From JALYXS01 sp051003795 (GTDB lineage Bacteria > Acidobacteriota > Terriglobia > Bryobacterales > Bryobacteraceae), in NCBI GenBank assembly GCA_051003795.1, contig JBPCKZ010000138.1, positions 1 through 52,879 of the forward strand: a stretch of 52,879 nt of DNA, in the 5' to 3' direction. Shown piece by piece: positions 1-7,991 of this stretch. The first letter of the stretch is position 1. Every line of letters begins with the position of its first letter. The position numbers were made by a program, and so were the translations under genes. The notes beneath the pieces were generated by a model. It was given only the letters and a program-made list of their open reading frames with translations, was not told the origin of the DNA and did not search any database.

Positions 1-762
1 TTCGAGCAAAATTATCAATATCGCTGGCGCCCGAAGGGCAGGATCGTCGCTTCGCACGGCCCGTTTCTTTCGGGACTCGGAAATTGGGACCATCAAGGCC
101 GCGCCGAGGACTGGAACGTCAATCCCGGTTATTTTGTCGAATTCAAACGGCAGACCTTCTTCGTCGTTAGCCGGACCGAGGCGTTCGAGCGTTTCCAGGA
201 CATCAAATTCCGCAAACATTCGAGCGATGCGTTCTTCTCTTCGGACTACTTCAAGAAAATCGGCGTGCAGGTTACGTACGCGACGGGCGCGCGGGTCAAC
301 TATTCGCCCAATGTCAATCTCTTGCCCTTTCTCGCGAACGGATCGGAGGCGAATGCGCGGATCACGTGGCGGCCTTCCTCCAGGATCAAGCTCGAAGAGA
401 ATTATTTCTATACGCACTTGACCGAACGGTTCGGCGGACCGGCGGTTTTCAACAACCACATACTGCGTTCGCGGCTGAACTATCAGTTCACGCGGGAGCT
501 TTCGCTGCGGTTGATTCTCGATTACAACGCGGTGCTGCCGAACCCGGATCTGGTTAATCTGGATCGTTCGAAACGCATCACGGGCGACGTTCTGGTAACG
601 TATCTCGTCCATCCCGGGACGGCGTTTTATGTGGGCTACACGGACCGGCGCGAAAACGTCTTGCTGGCGCCGGGCGACACATCGCTGACCCGAATCGGTT
701 TTCCGTTCACCGTTACCGGCCGGCAGTTTTTCGCGAAAATAAGCTATTTGTTTCGATTCTGA
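1..762 (+). CDS. C-terminal part of a DUF5916-like outer-membrane beta-barrel protein (5' end outside window)
   Basis: The reading frame is open from base 1 to the TGA at 760-762, so only about 253 C-terminal residues are present. They alternate hydrophobic and polar residues with many Tyr, Phe, Arg and Asn, as in transmembrane beta-strands, and the last residues are ISYLFRF, an aromatic-ended outer-membrane sorting signal. Segments such as WNVNPGYFVEF and VTYLVHPGTAFYVGYTD resemble the C-terminal barrel of DUF5916 proteins, which usually follow a carbohydrate-binding-like N-terminal domain that would lie upstream. The internal ATG at 265 is not the start because coding sequence continues before it. 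The gene converges on the metallothionein-like gene, with a strong hairpin between them. The barrel is clear; the family name is from remembered similarity. Confidence 0.7.
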   Translation, partial: FEQNYQYRWRPKGRIVASHGPFLSGLGNWDHQGRAEDWNVNPGYFVEFKRQTFFVVSRTEAFERFQDIKFRKHSSDAFFSSDYFKKIGVQVTYATGARVNYSPNVNLLPFLANGSEANARITWRPSSRIKLEENYFYTHLTERFGGPAVFNNHILRSRLNYQFTRELSLRLILDYNAVLPNPDLVNLDRSKRITGDVLVTYLVHPGTAFYVGYTDRRENVLLAPGDTSLTRIGFPFTVTGRQFFAKISYLFRF

Positions 763-772
763 GAACTTACAA

Positions 773-802
773 TGTGGCGCACGCACTCCTGCGTGCGCCA
801 CA
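773..802. repeat. Perfect 13-bp-stem palindrome (REP-like, possible bidirectional terminator)
   Basis: The arms at 773-785 (tgtggcgcacgca) and 790-802 are perfectly complementary around a ctcc loop. It lies between two convergent genes, 10 bases after the stop at 762 and 14 bases before the stop of the minus-strand gene at 817. No T-tract follows on either strand, so it looks more like a REP-type palindrome that may also end transcription. Short palindromes with a similar centre occur at 52845-52879. Confidence 0.7.
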
Positions 803-816
803 AAGAGCCCCAATCT

Positions 817-972
817 TTACTCGTTATCCACGCCGCATTCCGCGTGATTGCAATCGCACATGATCTCCGTCTGGTCCGCCCGGCCTTCGCAATACGCACC
901 GCAGTATTTGCTCCCCTCGGTAGCCGCGCAACTGCATCCCGGATGAGCGCATTTTTTTGTCTTGTCCGCCAT
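817..972 (-). CDS. Metallothionein-like small cysteine-rich protein (51 aa)
   Basis: This 51-codon frame starts at ATG 972-970 after a strong AGGAGG ribosome-binding site four bases upstream, and stops at 817. The product has eight cysteines (C8, C13, C15, C24, C28, C39, C41, C46) and two histidines (H10, H43), arranged as CAHPGCSC, YCGAYC and CDCNHAEC. That pattern matches bacterial metallothioneins of the SmtA/BmtA type, which bind Zn, Cd or Cu through Cys clusters in the cytoplasm. There is no signal peptide. It lies 19 bases downstream of the Kdo-hydroxylase-like gene on the same strand, so it is probably the last gene of the M16 operon. Its length would hide it from a gene finder with a 60-residue cutoff. 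Family assignment is by motif only. Confidence 0.82.
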   Translation of the reverse strand: MADKTKKCAHPGCSCAATEGSKYCGAYCEGRADQTEIMCDCNHAECGVDNE

Positions 973-991
973 GAATCCTCCTGCTAACACT

Positions 992-1864
992 TTACGATGC
1001 GGCGGGGATCAATGGCCGGCAGCAAAGCTCCTGCAAAATATCGACCGGCGAGTTGCGGCGATCAAGCAGATTGTTCCGCGGAATAATCACTGTCTGTTCA
1101 AGCGCATAGCGACCCGATAACACGGCATGCGGCACGATATCCGTGAACACAATCCAGCTCGCTCCCGGCGGAAACTCCAGCCGGTATTTCGGGCAATCGC
1201 GCTGAAATGTTTCGCTCCGCTTCAGGTAATCGTGAAAGCCGAGCATGAACCGGTCGTAGGGGGTCCGCCTTGCCGATTTCAGGCCCGCCGCCGCAAGCAG
1301 CCTTCGCACCGGAGAGGCGCCGCCGGCGGATACCTTGAACAGCCCCGCGGCCGCGGCGTGCGCGCGAGCCGCTTCCACAAATGGGTCCGACACCAGCCAC
1401 ACGCGCTTTTCAACTGGATTGACGTTGGTGAAAATTCGCAAGATCAAATCGCCGCCCGTGGGGCGCGTGGGAAAGGCATCCACATGCAGCAGATCGTTCC
1501 GCTTATTCGTGGGAAGCGCGCGGCCCTCCTCTTCTTCCGGACGGAAGCTGGCGTAATCGATCCGGCAGCCTTCCATGTAGCGCGGCAGCAGCTCCCGCAA
1601 AAATTGAATTGAACGGTGCGAGTAAGAACGCAGCACGGCATGAAGGTCTTGCGCGTCGCGCGTCCCGGTTACCTTGTCTCCCGCCGGCTTGTACGCGATG
1701 TTTTTATGATGCGAGCCGCCGGCCTGCCGCGCGCCGAGGAGAATATCGCGTTCCCCTTGAGGAATTTCAAAAGGCGCGCGCTCGAAAAATAAGACGCTAC
1801 CGGCTTCCAGATGCCGGTAATTTCCATCGCCGGGCCGCGAGTCCCGGAGATGGATCAGCGGCAT
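992..1864 (-). CDS. Kdo hydroxylase family protein (Fe(II)/2-oxoglutarate-type dioxygenase)
   Basis: The 290-residue product resembles KdoO-type enzymes, which hydroxylate the 3-deoxy-D-manno-oct-2-ulosonic acid of the lipid A inner core. The jelly-roll iron site is visible: H127 and D129 in LLHVDAFPTRPT, and a distal His at about 246 in FTDIVPHAVLSGRYALEQT. The segment LRIFTNVNPVEKRVW follows the first pair, as I recall for the family. No signal peptide or membrane segment is seen, which fits a cytoplasmic or peripheral enzyme. It starts four bases after the LolA-like gene, so the two are cotranscribed. The predicted role is surface-lipid remodelling; substrate specificity is inferred from family only. 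Confidence 0.8.
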   Translation of the reverse strand: MPLIHLRDSRPGDGNYRHLEAGSVLFFERAPFEIPQGERDILLGARQAGGSHHKNIAYKPAGDKVTGTRDAQDLHAVLRSYSHRSIQFLRELLPRYMEGCRIDYASFRPEEEEGRALPTNKRNDLLHVDAFPTRPTGGDLILRIFTNVNPVEKRVWLVSDPFVEAARAHAAAAGLFKVSAGGASPVRRLLAAAGLKSARRTPYDRFMLGFHDYLKRSETFQRDCPKYRLEFPPGASWIVFTDIVPHAVLSGRYALEQTVIIPRNNLLDRRNSPVDILQELCCRPLIPAAS

Positions 1865-1868
1865 CGTC

Positions 1869-2672
1869 TCACGACTCCTTCCTCAAAATTTTCATGCCGG
1901 AAGGCAGCAGAAACAAGCTGTCCTTCAGATGGTCGCCGACGGTCACGGAATCCGCGTACATCTCGAAAATCTTCTCGCTATCGCGGTCTCGTTGCAGATC
2001 GAGCGGCCACATCACGCCGTTTCCCGCATCGCGATATTTGGAGAAGCGGCTGATCTCCTCGATGCGGTCCTTCGTGGCCGGGTCGCGCCGGTAGAAGCGC
2101 TGCTTCATGGGTAGAAACGTGTCGCTGTCCAGATACACGGTCACGCTGCGATTTTGCGCATCGAATACGTCGATAGTTTCCACCGGCCGGTTTTCGACGA
2201 CGTCCTGTCCTTTCGATTCAAACTGCAAGCCGGGTTCTCCGAGCCGCTGCCGCAGGATATAAAAAATGTTGTGCAGCGTGGACTCTTTGTAGCGCTCCAC
2301 TAGATTGTCGGCGAGCGGCCTCACGCCACGGTAAGTAAGCTCGTATCCGTTTCCGTCCGTAAACAGTATCGCGCTCTCTTCCTTTTTCTTGCCGAACGAT
2401 TCGCGCTCCTGTATCCCGAAAAAACCCGGCGTGGGCGGCTGCGGCGCGGCCACATAGCGCGTGTAAATTTTTGCGATGGATAAGCCCGAAAGCCGTTCGC
2501 GGTAAAACGAGTAAGCGCGCCCCGATTCCACGCGATCCTGCATGGCAAGAAAGTTCCCGCCGCCGAGCGCGGCAATCGCGCGGTCGATTATTTTCTTCCC
2601 GCGCTCTTGACTGGTCTCCGCCTTGACGAACCCGGCCGCCAACGCGGAAACCGCGAAATGCCGTCGCGTCAT
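1869..2672 (-). CDS. Exported LolA-like (outer-membrane lipoprotein-sorting-like) protein
   Basis: The 267-residue protein begins MTRRHFAVSALAAGF, a short twin-arginine-like signal. The body is beta-rich and has the order found in LolA/LppX-like carriers: an early AIAALGGGNFLAMQDRVESG helix-strand unit, ILFTDGNGYELTYRG in the middle, and VYLDSDTFLPMKQRFYRRD near residue 190. A very similar D-x-x-T-x-LPMK segment occurs in the C-terminal extension of the adjacent M16 gene (DPKTSLPMKETY), suggesting related domains. It follows the M16 gene after an odd ladder of overlapping mini-ORFs and precedes the Kdo hydroxylase by four bases. A role in carrying a lipophilic ligand through the periplasm is inferred; no ligand can be named. 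Confidence 0.68.
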   Translation of the reverse strand: MTRRHFAVSALAAGFVKAETSQERGKKIIDRAIAALGGGNFLAMQDRVESGRAYSFYRERLSGLSIAKIYTRYVAAPQPPTPGFFGIQERESFGKKKEESAILFTDGNGYELTYRGVRPLADNLVERYKESTLHNIFYILRQRLGEPGLQFESKGQDVVENRPVETIDVFDAQNRSVTVYLDSDTFLPMKQRFYRRDPATKDRIEEISRFSKYRDAGNGVMWPLDLQRDRDSEKIFEMYADSVTVGDHLKDSLFLLPSGMKILRKES

Positions 2673-2713
2673 GTTTAATTACTCATGTTTAATTGCTCAT
2701 GGTTTCTTGCTCA
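2673..2713 (-). other. Ladder of overlapping start/stop mini-ORFs between two operon genes
   Basis: Read on the minus strand, the M16 gene ends AGCAAGAAGCCATGA. The same ATGA opens a five-codon frame (MSKKP, stop), whose CCATGA opens ATG AGC AAT TAA. After AAC comes ATG AGT AAT TAA, and after another AAC the ATG of the LolA-like gene at 2672. The units are imperfect 14-18 base copies of the end of the M16 gene, so the array probably arose by tandem duplication. It gives ribosomes a chain of stop-restart sites with no clear separate ribosome-binding site for the downstream gene. Sequence facts are direct; the translational role is inferred. Confidence 0.6.
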
Positions 2714-4798
2714 TGGCTTCTTGCTCAGGTCTTCGGGCGTTAGGCCGGTGTCGATCTTCAACTCCTGAACGGTGATGTCCGCGAACTTATGGCCATTCTG
2801 GACAATCGAAAGCTTGCGCGGAGCCTGAATTCCCTGGACCGCTTCAAAATCCGTGAACGTTTCTTCAATCGCCGCCGGTGGACCTTGCTGTTGCGCCCCT
2901 TGATAGGTCTCTTTCATCGGAAGACTGGTTTTCGGGTCGATATAAAGGCGCACGGACGATCCGCCTTTGCCGGAAATTTCCACGACATTGTCCGCAACGA
3001 GGTTGACCGTCCGGTCGGGAGAACGATCGCTCAGCAGCAGGGAGAAATAGATGCGAAACAGCTCGTCTTGAATTTGCCTGAGCTGAGCTTCGGGCAGCGG
3101 GCCGCCGCCCTGCGGGCTCACAATCCAGCCCGAGCGGCCATCCGAAAACGCCGACATCTTGCCAAACGGCAAAACACTGTCCTGGCGAAAATAGGACGGG
3201 GCCAGCCAGCAAATGACTTGGCCCACCTTCATTCCACCCGCGCTTCGATCTAACTGAAAATCGACTTTCTCCTCGAAATCGTGAACCGCGGCCAATTTAT
3301 CCGCGCCGCCCACCGCCTGTTGAACGCGCTGCAATAACTGTTTTCCTTTCTCGATGCTCGCGGCATCGGCCGCGGCCGTTTCCGCCTTGGGCTCGGCGAT
3401 CGAAATATCGAGCGGCGTGATGGGCATTCCTAGCGCGGTGAGCGGTTCACCGAAGTCTTTCTTATTTCCGACAGCCAATACGGTCAGTTCTTTCGGATGC
3501 AGCCGTTCTTTGGCGGCCCGCAGGATATCGGCTTTAGTAACTGCCGCGACGCCTTTCTGATACTGGTAGATGAAATCCTTGGGATAGCCGTAGTATTCGT
3601 AGATCAGCAGCCGGTTGAGCGTCTTCGATCGCGTGTCGAAATTAAAGACGAAACTGTTGAGCACCGACTGTTTTGCGGTCTCGAGCTCATCGGTGGTAAC
3701 TTCGGACGTGCGAAGCTTATCGATCTCTTCTTCGGCAACCTTGATGGCTTCCGTGGTCGAAAGGCTCTTGGTACTTCCGGAGACTTCGAATAATCCGGGA
3801 TGGTCGTAACCCGCTCCCCAATTGGACGAGATGTTATAAGCATACCCAAGCTGCGTTCTTACCCGCTGGAATAGACGGCTGCGAAATCCGCCGCCAAGTA
3901 TGTCGGCCATTACTTCGAGCGCCGGGTAATCTTTATCTTTCAATTCGCCGCCAAGTTGACCCAGGATGAAGGATGTCTGCGTCACATCCGTCTTCGTGGC
4001 GAGGTAAACGCCGGGCTCCGGCGTCCGCCGCACGGGCGGGAACGGAGGCACTGGCGCTTGCCGGTAGGTCCAGGCTCCAAACAACTTTTCCAATTTGGAG
4101 CGCATTTCGGGCGTCGAGAAATCGCCTTGCACCGCGAGCATGACGTTGGCTGGAAAAAAATAGCGTTTGTAAAACTCGATCAGATCGGTCCGCTGAATCG
4201 CGTTGACGGTCGCGTATTCCATCTGCCACCCGTACGGAGTGTCGCGCCCATATAACAGGTCCGCGAATTCCCGTTGCGCGATGCCTTGCGCTTCGTCATT
4301 GCGCCTCGAAATACCGCTGCGCAACTGATTTTTGACCAGGTCGATCTTGTCTTCTCGAAACTCGGGGGCGATCATCACGTCTTTGAAGACGCCCAGCACT
4401 TCATCGGTACGTTCTTTCAAGGTGGAGAAAGAGACGCTGCCGGAACTTTCGCCGATTTGGCTTTCGACCGACGCGGCGATATTCTCCAACTGCTCATCCA
4501 ATTGATCGCCGGTCTTGTCTTTCGTGCCGCCGCTACGCATCACCTCGCCGGTTACGGTGGCAAGTCCCACCTTGTCGGGCGGATCGAACAGGTTTCCTGT
4601 CCGCACCAGCGCGACACCGCGCACCAGGGGAAGCTCGTGATTTTCGAGCAAGTAGAGCCGCATTCCGTTTGGCAGCGTGTAAGTGGCAATGTCGGGAATC
4701 TTGACTTGCCGCAGCGGCGGATACTTTAGTGCCTTATAAGATGGAATTTGACCGTGCGCCGCCCCGCACAACAGCATCAAACCAAGAACGGCTTTCAC
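2711..4798 (-). CDS. M16-family peptidase-like protein without HxxEH, fused to a LolA-like C-terminal domain
   Basis: The 695-residue exported protein (signal MKAVLGLMLLCGAAHG) has two M16 halves at about residues 35-250 and 260-450. The zinc motif HxxEH is missing: the matching place reads KVGLATVTGEVMRSGG. The second half keeps the R/Y substrate-clamping motif (RVRTQLGYAY). This is the usual non-catalytic partner of a two-subunit M16 enzyme, and its ATG at 4798 overlaps the TGA of the catalytic partner by four bases. Unusually, about 220 further residues (470-695) follow, beta-rich and resembling LolA-like proteins (DGRSGWIVSP, VRLYIDPKTSLPMKETY). The pair should act in the periplasm on peptides or unfolded envelope proteins. 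The LolA-like tail and the separate LolA-like gene next door suggest a shared lipophilic ligand or docking role, which is inference. Confidence 0.83.
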   Translation of the reverse strand: MKAVLGLMLLCGAAHGQIPSYKALKYPPLRQVKIPDIATYTLPNGMRLYLLENHELPLVRGVALVRTGNLFDPPDKVGLATVTGEVMRSGGTKDKTGDQLDEQLENIAASVESQIGESSGSVSFSTLKERTDEVLGVFKDVMIAPEFREDKIDLVKNQLRSGISRRNDEAQGIAQREFADLLYGRDTPYGWQMEYATVNAIQRTDLIEFYKRYFFPANVMLAVQGDFSTPEMRSKLEKLFGAWTYRQAPVPPFPPVRRTPEPGVYLATKTDVTQTSFILGQLGGELKDKDYPALEVMADILGGGFRSRLFQRVRTQLGYAYNISSNWGAGYDHPGLFEVSGSTKSLSTTEAIKVAEEEIDKLRTSEVTTDELETAKQSVLNSFVFNFDTRSKTLNRLLIYEYYGYPKDFIYQYQKGVAAVTKADILRAAKERLHPKELTVLAVGNKKDFGEPLTALGMPITPLDISIAEPKAETAAADAASIEKGKQLLQRVQQAVGGADKLAAVHDFEEKVDFQLDRSAGGMKVGQVICWLAPSYFRQDSVLPFGKMSAFSDGRSGWIVSPQGGGPLPEAQLRQIQDELFRIYFSLLLSDRSPDRTVNLVADNVVEISGKGGSSVRLYIDPKTSLPMKETYQGAQQQGPPAAIEETFTDFEAVQGIQAPRKLSIVQNGHKFADITVQELKIDTGLTPEDLSKKP

Positions 4799-6306
4799 TT
4801 GGCGCCTCCCGTTTGTGCCGGGGCGGCCGGTGAAAATGTGAACGCCGCCGTACGGCTCATATCCGTGAAGTACTGGCGGGCCACGCGCTGCACATCGTCC
4901 ACCGTCACCGCGTCGATTTCATCGAGCGACGTGAACAGCTTCCGCCAATCCCCATAATTCGCATAATAGCTTGTCAGTAACTGAGCGAGCCCCGAGTTAC
5001 TGTCAAGCTGGCGAATCAAGCCGGCCCGGGTATTCGTCTTCACGCGCGCGAGCATCCGGGGATCCAACTTATCTTTTTGAAAGTGGGTAAGCACATCGTA
5101 AAAGACCTTTTCATTTTCGGGCAGCGTCTTGCCGAGCGAAGGCGCCAGGAAGAATATAAACAGGTTCGGATATTTTCCGCCAGGGAAAGTCGCGGCCGCG
5201 CCCGCCTCGAGCGCCACCTTCTTATCCCGCACAAGCTCTTTATACAGCAGCCCCGTGCGCCCGCTCGAGAGAATCCCGCCGATCACGTCGAAAACCGGAT
5301 CGTCCTTGTCGTACTGATCGGGCCGCTTATAAGCGACGAATTCAAGCGGCTGGCTTTGCGACTCGACTTGGACCTGCTTGGGGCCTTCCTGCGGCGGCTC
5401 CGCCGTGATCGCCAGCGGCGGCGGAGGTCGCTTCGGAATTGGCGCGAAATACTTTTCCGCCATGCGGCGGGCTTCGCCGGGATTCACGTCGCCGACGATG
5501 CCGATGGTGATGTTGCCCGGCCCGTAGTACTTGGCGAAAAACTTCTCGGCATCCTCCATTCGAAGGTGTTCTATATCGCTGGCCCATCCGCCGGGCATCC
5601 GCCGATATGGATGCGCCGCGAATGCCGTCGCGAGCATGAATTCCATCAGCTTGCCTTGCGGATCGGATTCGACGCGCATGCGCCGCTCTTCCCGCACCAC
5701 GTCGCGCTCTTTGTAAAATTCGCGGAAGACGGGCCGCAGGAATCGCTGCGATTCGAGCAGAAACCAAAGCTCGATCCGGTTCGCCGGCAGGTTATAAAAA
5801 TAATCGGTCGAATCTTCGCCGGTGCCCGCATTCAAACCCACGCCGCCATTCTCTTCGATGATCCGCGGATAGAGATTTGGCTCAACGTATGAGTTGGCCT
5901 TATCCATCGCGATCTTCAACCCAACTTGGAGTTCTTTGATCCGCTCGGGCTTGGCGAAAGCGCGCTTATTTCGCTCGGCATCGAGGCTGTCGTAAATATC
6001 TTCCACTTCCCGCAACGCTTTTTTTTCCGCCGGCCAGTTAGTGGTCCCGATATTCTCGGTTCCCTTGAACGCCATGTGCTCGAACATGTGGGCCAGTCCG
6101 GTCTTGCCCATCGGGTCGTCGACCGCGCCCGCGTTGACATATGTGTGAAAGGAGACGACCGGCGCCTCATGCCGCTCCAGCACGATAAAATGCATGCCGT
6201 TGGCGAGGGTGAACTCGGTAACATTTTTCTCGAATTCCTTCAAATTTTGGGCGTGGAGGATGGAAGGGAGAATCGCGAAAAGGGCGAGGATGGCGTTGCG
6301 CTTCAC
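4795..6306 (-). CDS. M16-family zinc metallopeptidase, catalytic subunit, exported
   Basis: This is the catalytic member of the M16 pair (503 residues). With V1 as start, the inverted zinc motif is H73-M-F-E76-H77 in LAHMFEHMAFKGT, and the R/Y region near residue 330 is present but weaker. I place the start at GTG 6306, because it gives a proper signal peptide (KRNAILALFAILPSILHA) after a GGAG about 11 bases upstream. The open frame extends to 6681, but that part would overlap the divergent monooxygenase gene and has no family resemblance. It is the first gene of the minus-strand operon, so its promoter should lie in the about 100 bases shared with the monooxygenase. The stop overlaps the next gene's start (ATGA). 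Confidence 0.87.
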   Translation of the reverse strand: MKRNAILALFAILPSILHAQNLKEFEKNVTEFTLANGMHFIVLERHEAPVVSFHTYVNAGAVDDPMGKTGLAHMFEHMAFKGTENIGTTNWPAEKKALREVEDIYDSLDAERNKRAFAKPERIKELQVGLKIAMDKANSYVEPNLYPRIIEENGGVGLNAGTGEDSTDYFYNLPANRIELWFLLESQRFLRPVFREFYKERDVVREERRMRVESDPQGKLMEFMLATAFAAHPYRRMPGGWASDIEHLRMEDAEKFFAKYYGPGNITIGIVGDVNPGEARRMAEKYFAPIPKRPPPPLAITAEPPQEGPKQVQVESQSQPLEFVAYKRPDQYDKDDPVFDVIGGILSSGRTGLLYKELVRDKKVALEAGAAATFPGGKYPNLFIFFLAPSLGKTLPENEKVFYDVLTHFQKDKLDPRMLARVKTNTRAGLIRQLDSNSGLAQLLTSYYANYGDWRKLFTSLDEIDAVTVDDVQRVARQYFTDMSRTAAFTFSPAAPAQTGGAK

Positions 6307-6406
6307 GGGCGTTGGCTCCAAGAAACTACTGTAACAATGCGGCGTGCACCTTACGGTCACGGCTCGGAAATGGCGTAAAATTGGACTTCGGAAGCAACCT
6401 TCGTAC

Positions 6407-7942
6407 ATGACTAGCGGCACTGACGTCCTCATCGTCGGCGCGGGGCCGACGGGTTTGGTGTTGGCTCTCTGGATGGCGCGCTTGGGCGTGCGCGTAAGGA
6501 TCGTCGACAAGACCGCGGAACCGGGAACGACATCGCGCGCCGTCGCCGTGCAGGCCAGGACGCTCGAACTGTACCGGCAGATCGGTCTCGCGGGCGCGGT
6601 CGTCGAACGCGGATGGAAGACTATCGCGGTGAATCTCTGGGTGGCCGGCAAGAAAACGGCACGCGTTATCTTCGGCAACATAGGTAAGGATATCGGCCCG
6701 TATCCCTATGCGCTGATCTTTCCCCAGGACGAACACGAACGTCTCTTGATCGATTGCCTGGCCGAAGCCGGCGTCCACGTCGAGCGCGGGACGGAACTCC
6801 TGCGCTTCGAGGATGCGTCCGGCCGCGTGCTTGCGCATCTGAAGAGGCCGGACGGGACCGAAGAGACGTGCGAAGCGGCTTACATCGCCGGGTGCGATGG
6901 GGCACGCTCCACAGTGCGCGAGGGGCTGGAAATTGGTTTCCCGGGCGGGACCTACTCCCATCTCTTCTATGTCGCCGACGTGGAGGCGGACGGTGCAACC
7001 ATGAACGGCGAGCTGCACGTCGCGCTGGACAGGACCGATTTTCTCGCGATGTTCCCGCTGGACGGCGCGGGGCGCGCTCGCCTTGTCGGGACCGTAAACG
7101 AGGAAGCCGGGCACGAACACAAAGACCTGTCTTGGAACGACGTTGGCAAGCAAGTGCTCGAATGGATACGCATCGACGTCAAGCGCGTGAACTGGTTCTC
7201 GACCTACCATGTGCACCATCGAGTCGCCGATCGTTTCGCGAGGGGTCGCGCGTTCCTGCTGGGTGACGCCGCCCACATCCACAGTCCCGTCGGCGGACAA
7301 GGCATGAACACCGGCATCGGCGACGCGGTGAACCTGTCCTGGAAACTCGCCGCCGTTCTGCATGGGCGGGCGAACGCATCGCTCCTCGACAGCTACGAGC
7401 CGGAACGAATCGCCTTCGCGCGCCGGCTGGTTGCAACGACCGATCGGGCCTTCACCGTTGTCACGAGCTCCGGGGCCGTAGCGCGGCTTATGCGACTGCA
7501 TATCGTGCCGCTCGTGTTGCCGCTCTTTTTTGCATTTAGGCCGGTACGACGCTACCTGTTTCGCACGGTCTCGCAGACGACGGTGAACTACCGTGGAAGC
7601 AGTCTGAGCGAGGGGCGGGCGGGATCGGTTCACGGCGGCGATCGTCTCCCCTGGATGCCGGCTGCCTCGGATGGCGTCGGGCAGGACAACTTCGCGCCGC
7701 TGGCATCGCTGGAGTGGCAAGCCCACGTGTACGGCGAGGCCAAACCCGAAATCAAAGCAGTTTGCGATGCGCGAAAAATGCAGATGTGCGTCTTTCCATG
7801 GCGACGGGAGATGCGTCGAGCGGGCCTGCTGCGCGATGCCGTCTACCTGGTGCGGCCCGACGGCTACGTGGGTCTGGCGGATCCCGAAGGCAACGCCACG
7901 GCGATCGCGTCCTACCTTAACGCGCGCCTTAAGACAATATAA
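6407..7942 (+). CDS. FAD-dependent aromatic-type monooxygenase (FAD_binding_3 family)
   Basis: The 511-residue enzyme has the three class A flavoprotein hydroxylase fingerprints: GAGPTG at residues 11-16 for FAD binding, GCDGARSTVR near 165, and LLGDAAHIHSPVGGQGMNTGIGDAVNLSWKLA near 290. It resembles phenol and polyketide hydroxylases such as the PgaE/MhpA group, which use NAD(P)H and O2 to hydroxylate aromatic rings. A short thioredoxin-like C-terminal tail (YLVRPDGYVGLADPEG) is also present. I prefer the ATG at 6407 to that at 6344 because the FAD motif then sits at the usual distance from the N-terminus. It is transcribed divergently from the M16 operon and has no obvious pathway partners, so the substrate is unknown. 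Confidence 0.88.
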   Translation: MTSGTDVLIVGAGPTGLVLALWMARLGVRVRIVDKTAEPGTTSRAVAVQARTLELYRQIGLAGAVVERGWKTIAVNLWVAGKKTARVIFGNIGKDIGPYPYALIFPQDEHERLLIDCLAEAGVHVERGTELLRFEDASGRVLAHLKRPDGTEETCEAAYIAGCDGARSTVREGLEIGFPGGTYSHLFYVADVEADGATMNGELHVALDRTDFLAMFPLDGAGRARLVGTVNEEAGHEHKDLSWNDVGKQVLEWIRIDVKRVNWFSTYHVHHRVADRFARGRAFLLGDAAHIHSPVGGQGMNTGIGDAVNLSWKLAAVLHGRANASLLDSYEPERIAFARRLVATTDRAFTVVTSSGAVARLMRLHIVPLVLPLFFAFRPVRRYLFRTVSQTTVNYRGSSLSEGRAGSVHGGDRLPWMPAASDGVGQDNFAPLASLEWQAHVYGEAKPEIKAVCDARKMQMCVFPWRREMRRAGLLRDAVYLVRPDGYVGLADPEGNATAIASYLNARLKTI

Positions 7943-7991
7943 TGTGCTCCGTACCGGCAAAGTCACAAAAGGCCGTGTTAGATTGATCCAC

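Noticed and set aside
6307..6681. Extended N-terminus of the catalytic M16 protease up to 6681
   Set aside because: It would overlap the divergent monooxygenase start and precede a good signal peptide; GTG 6306 fits better.
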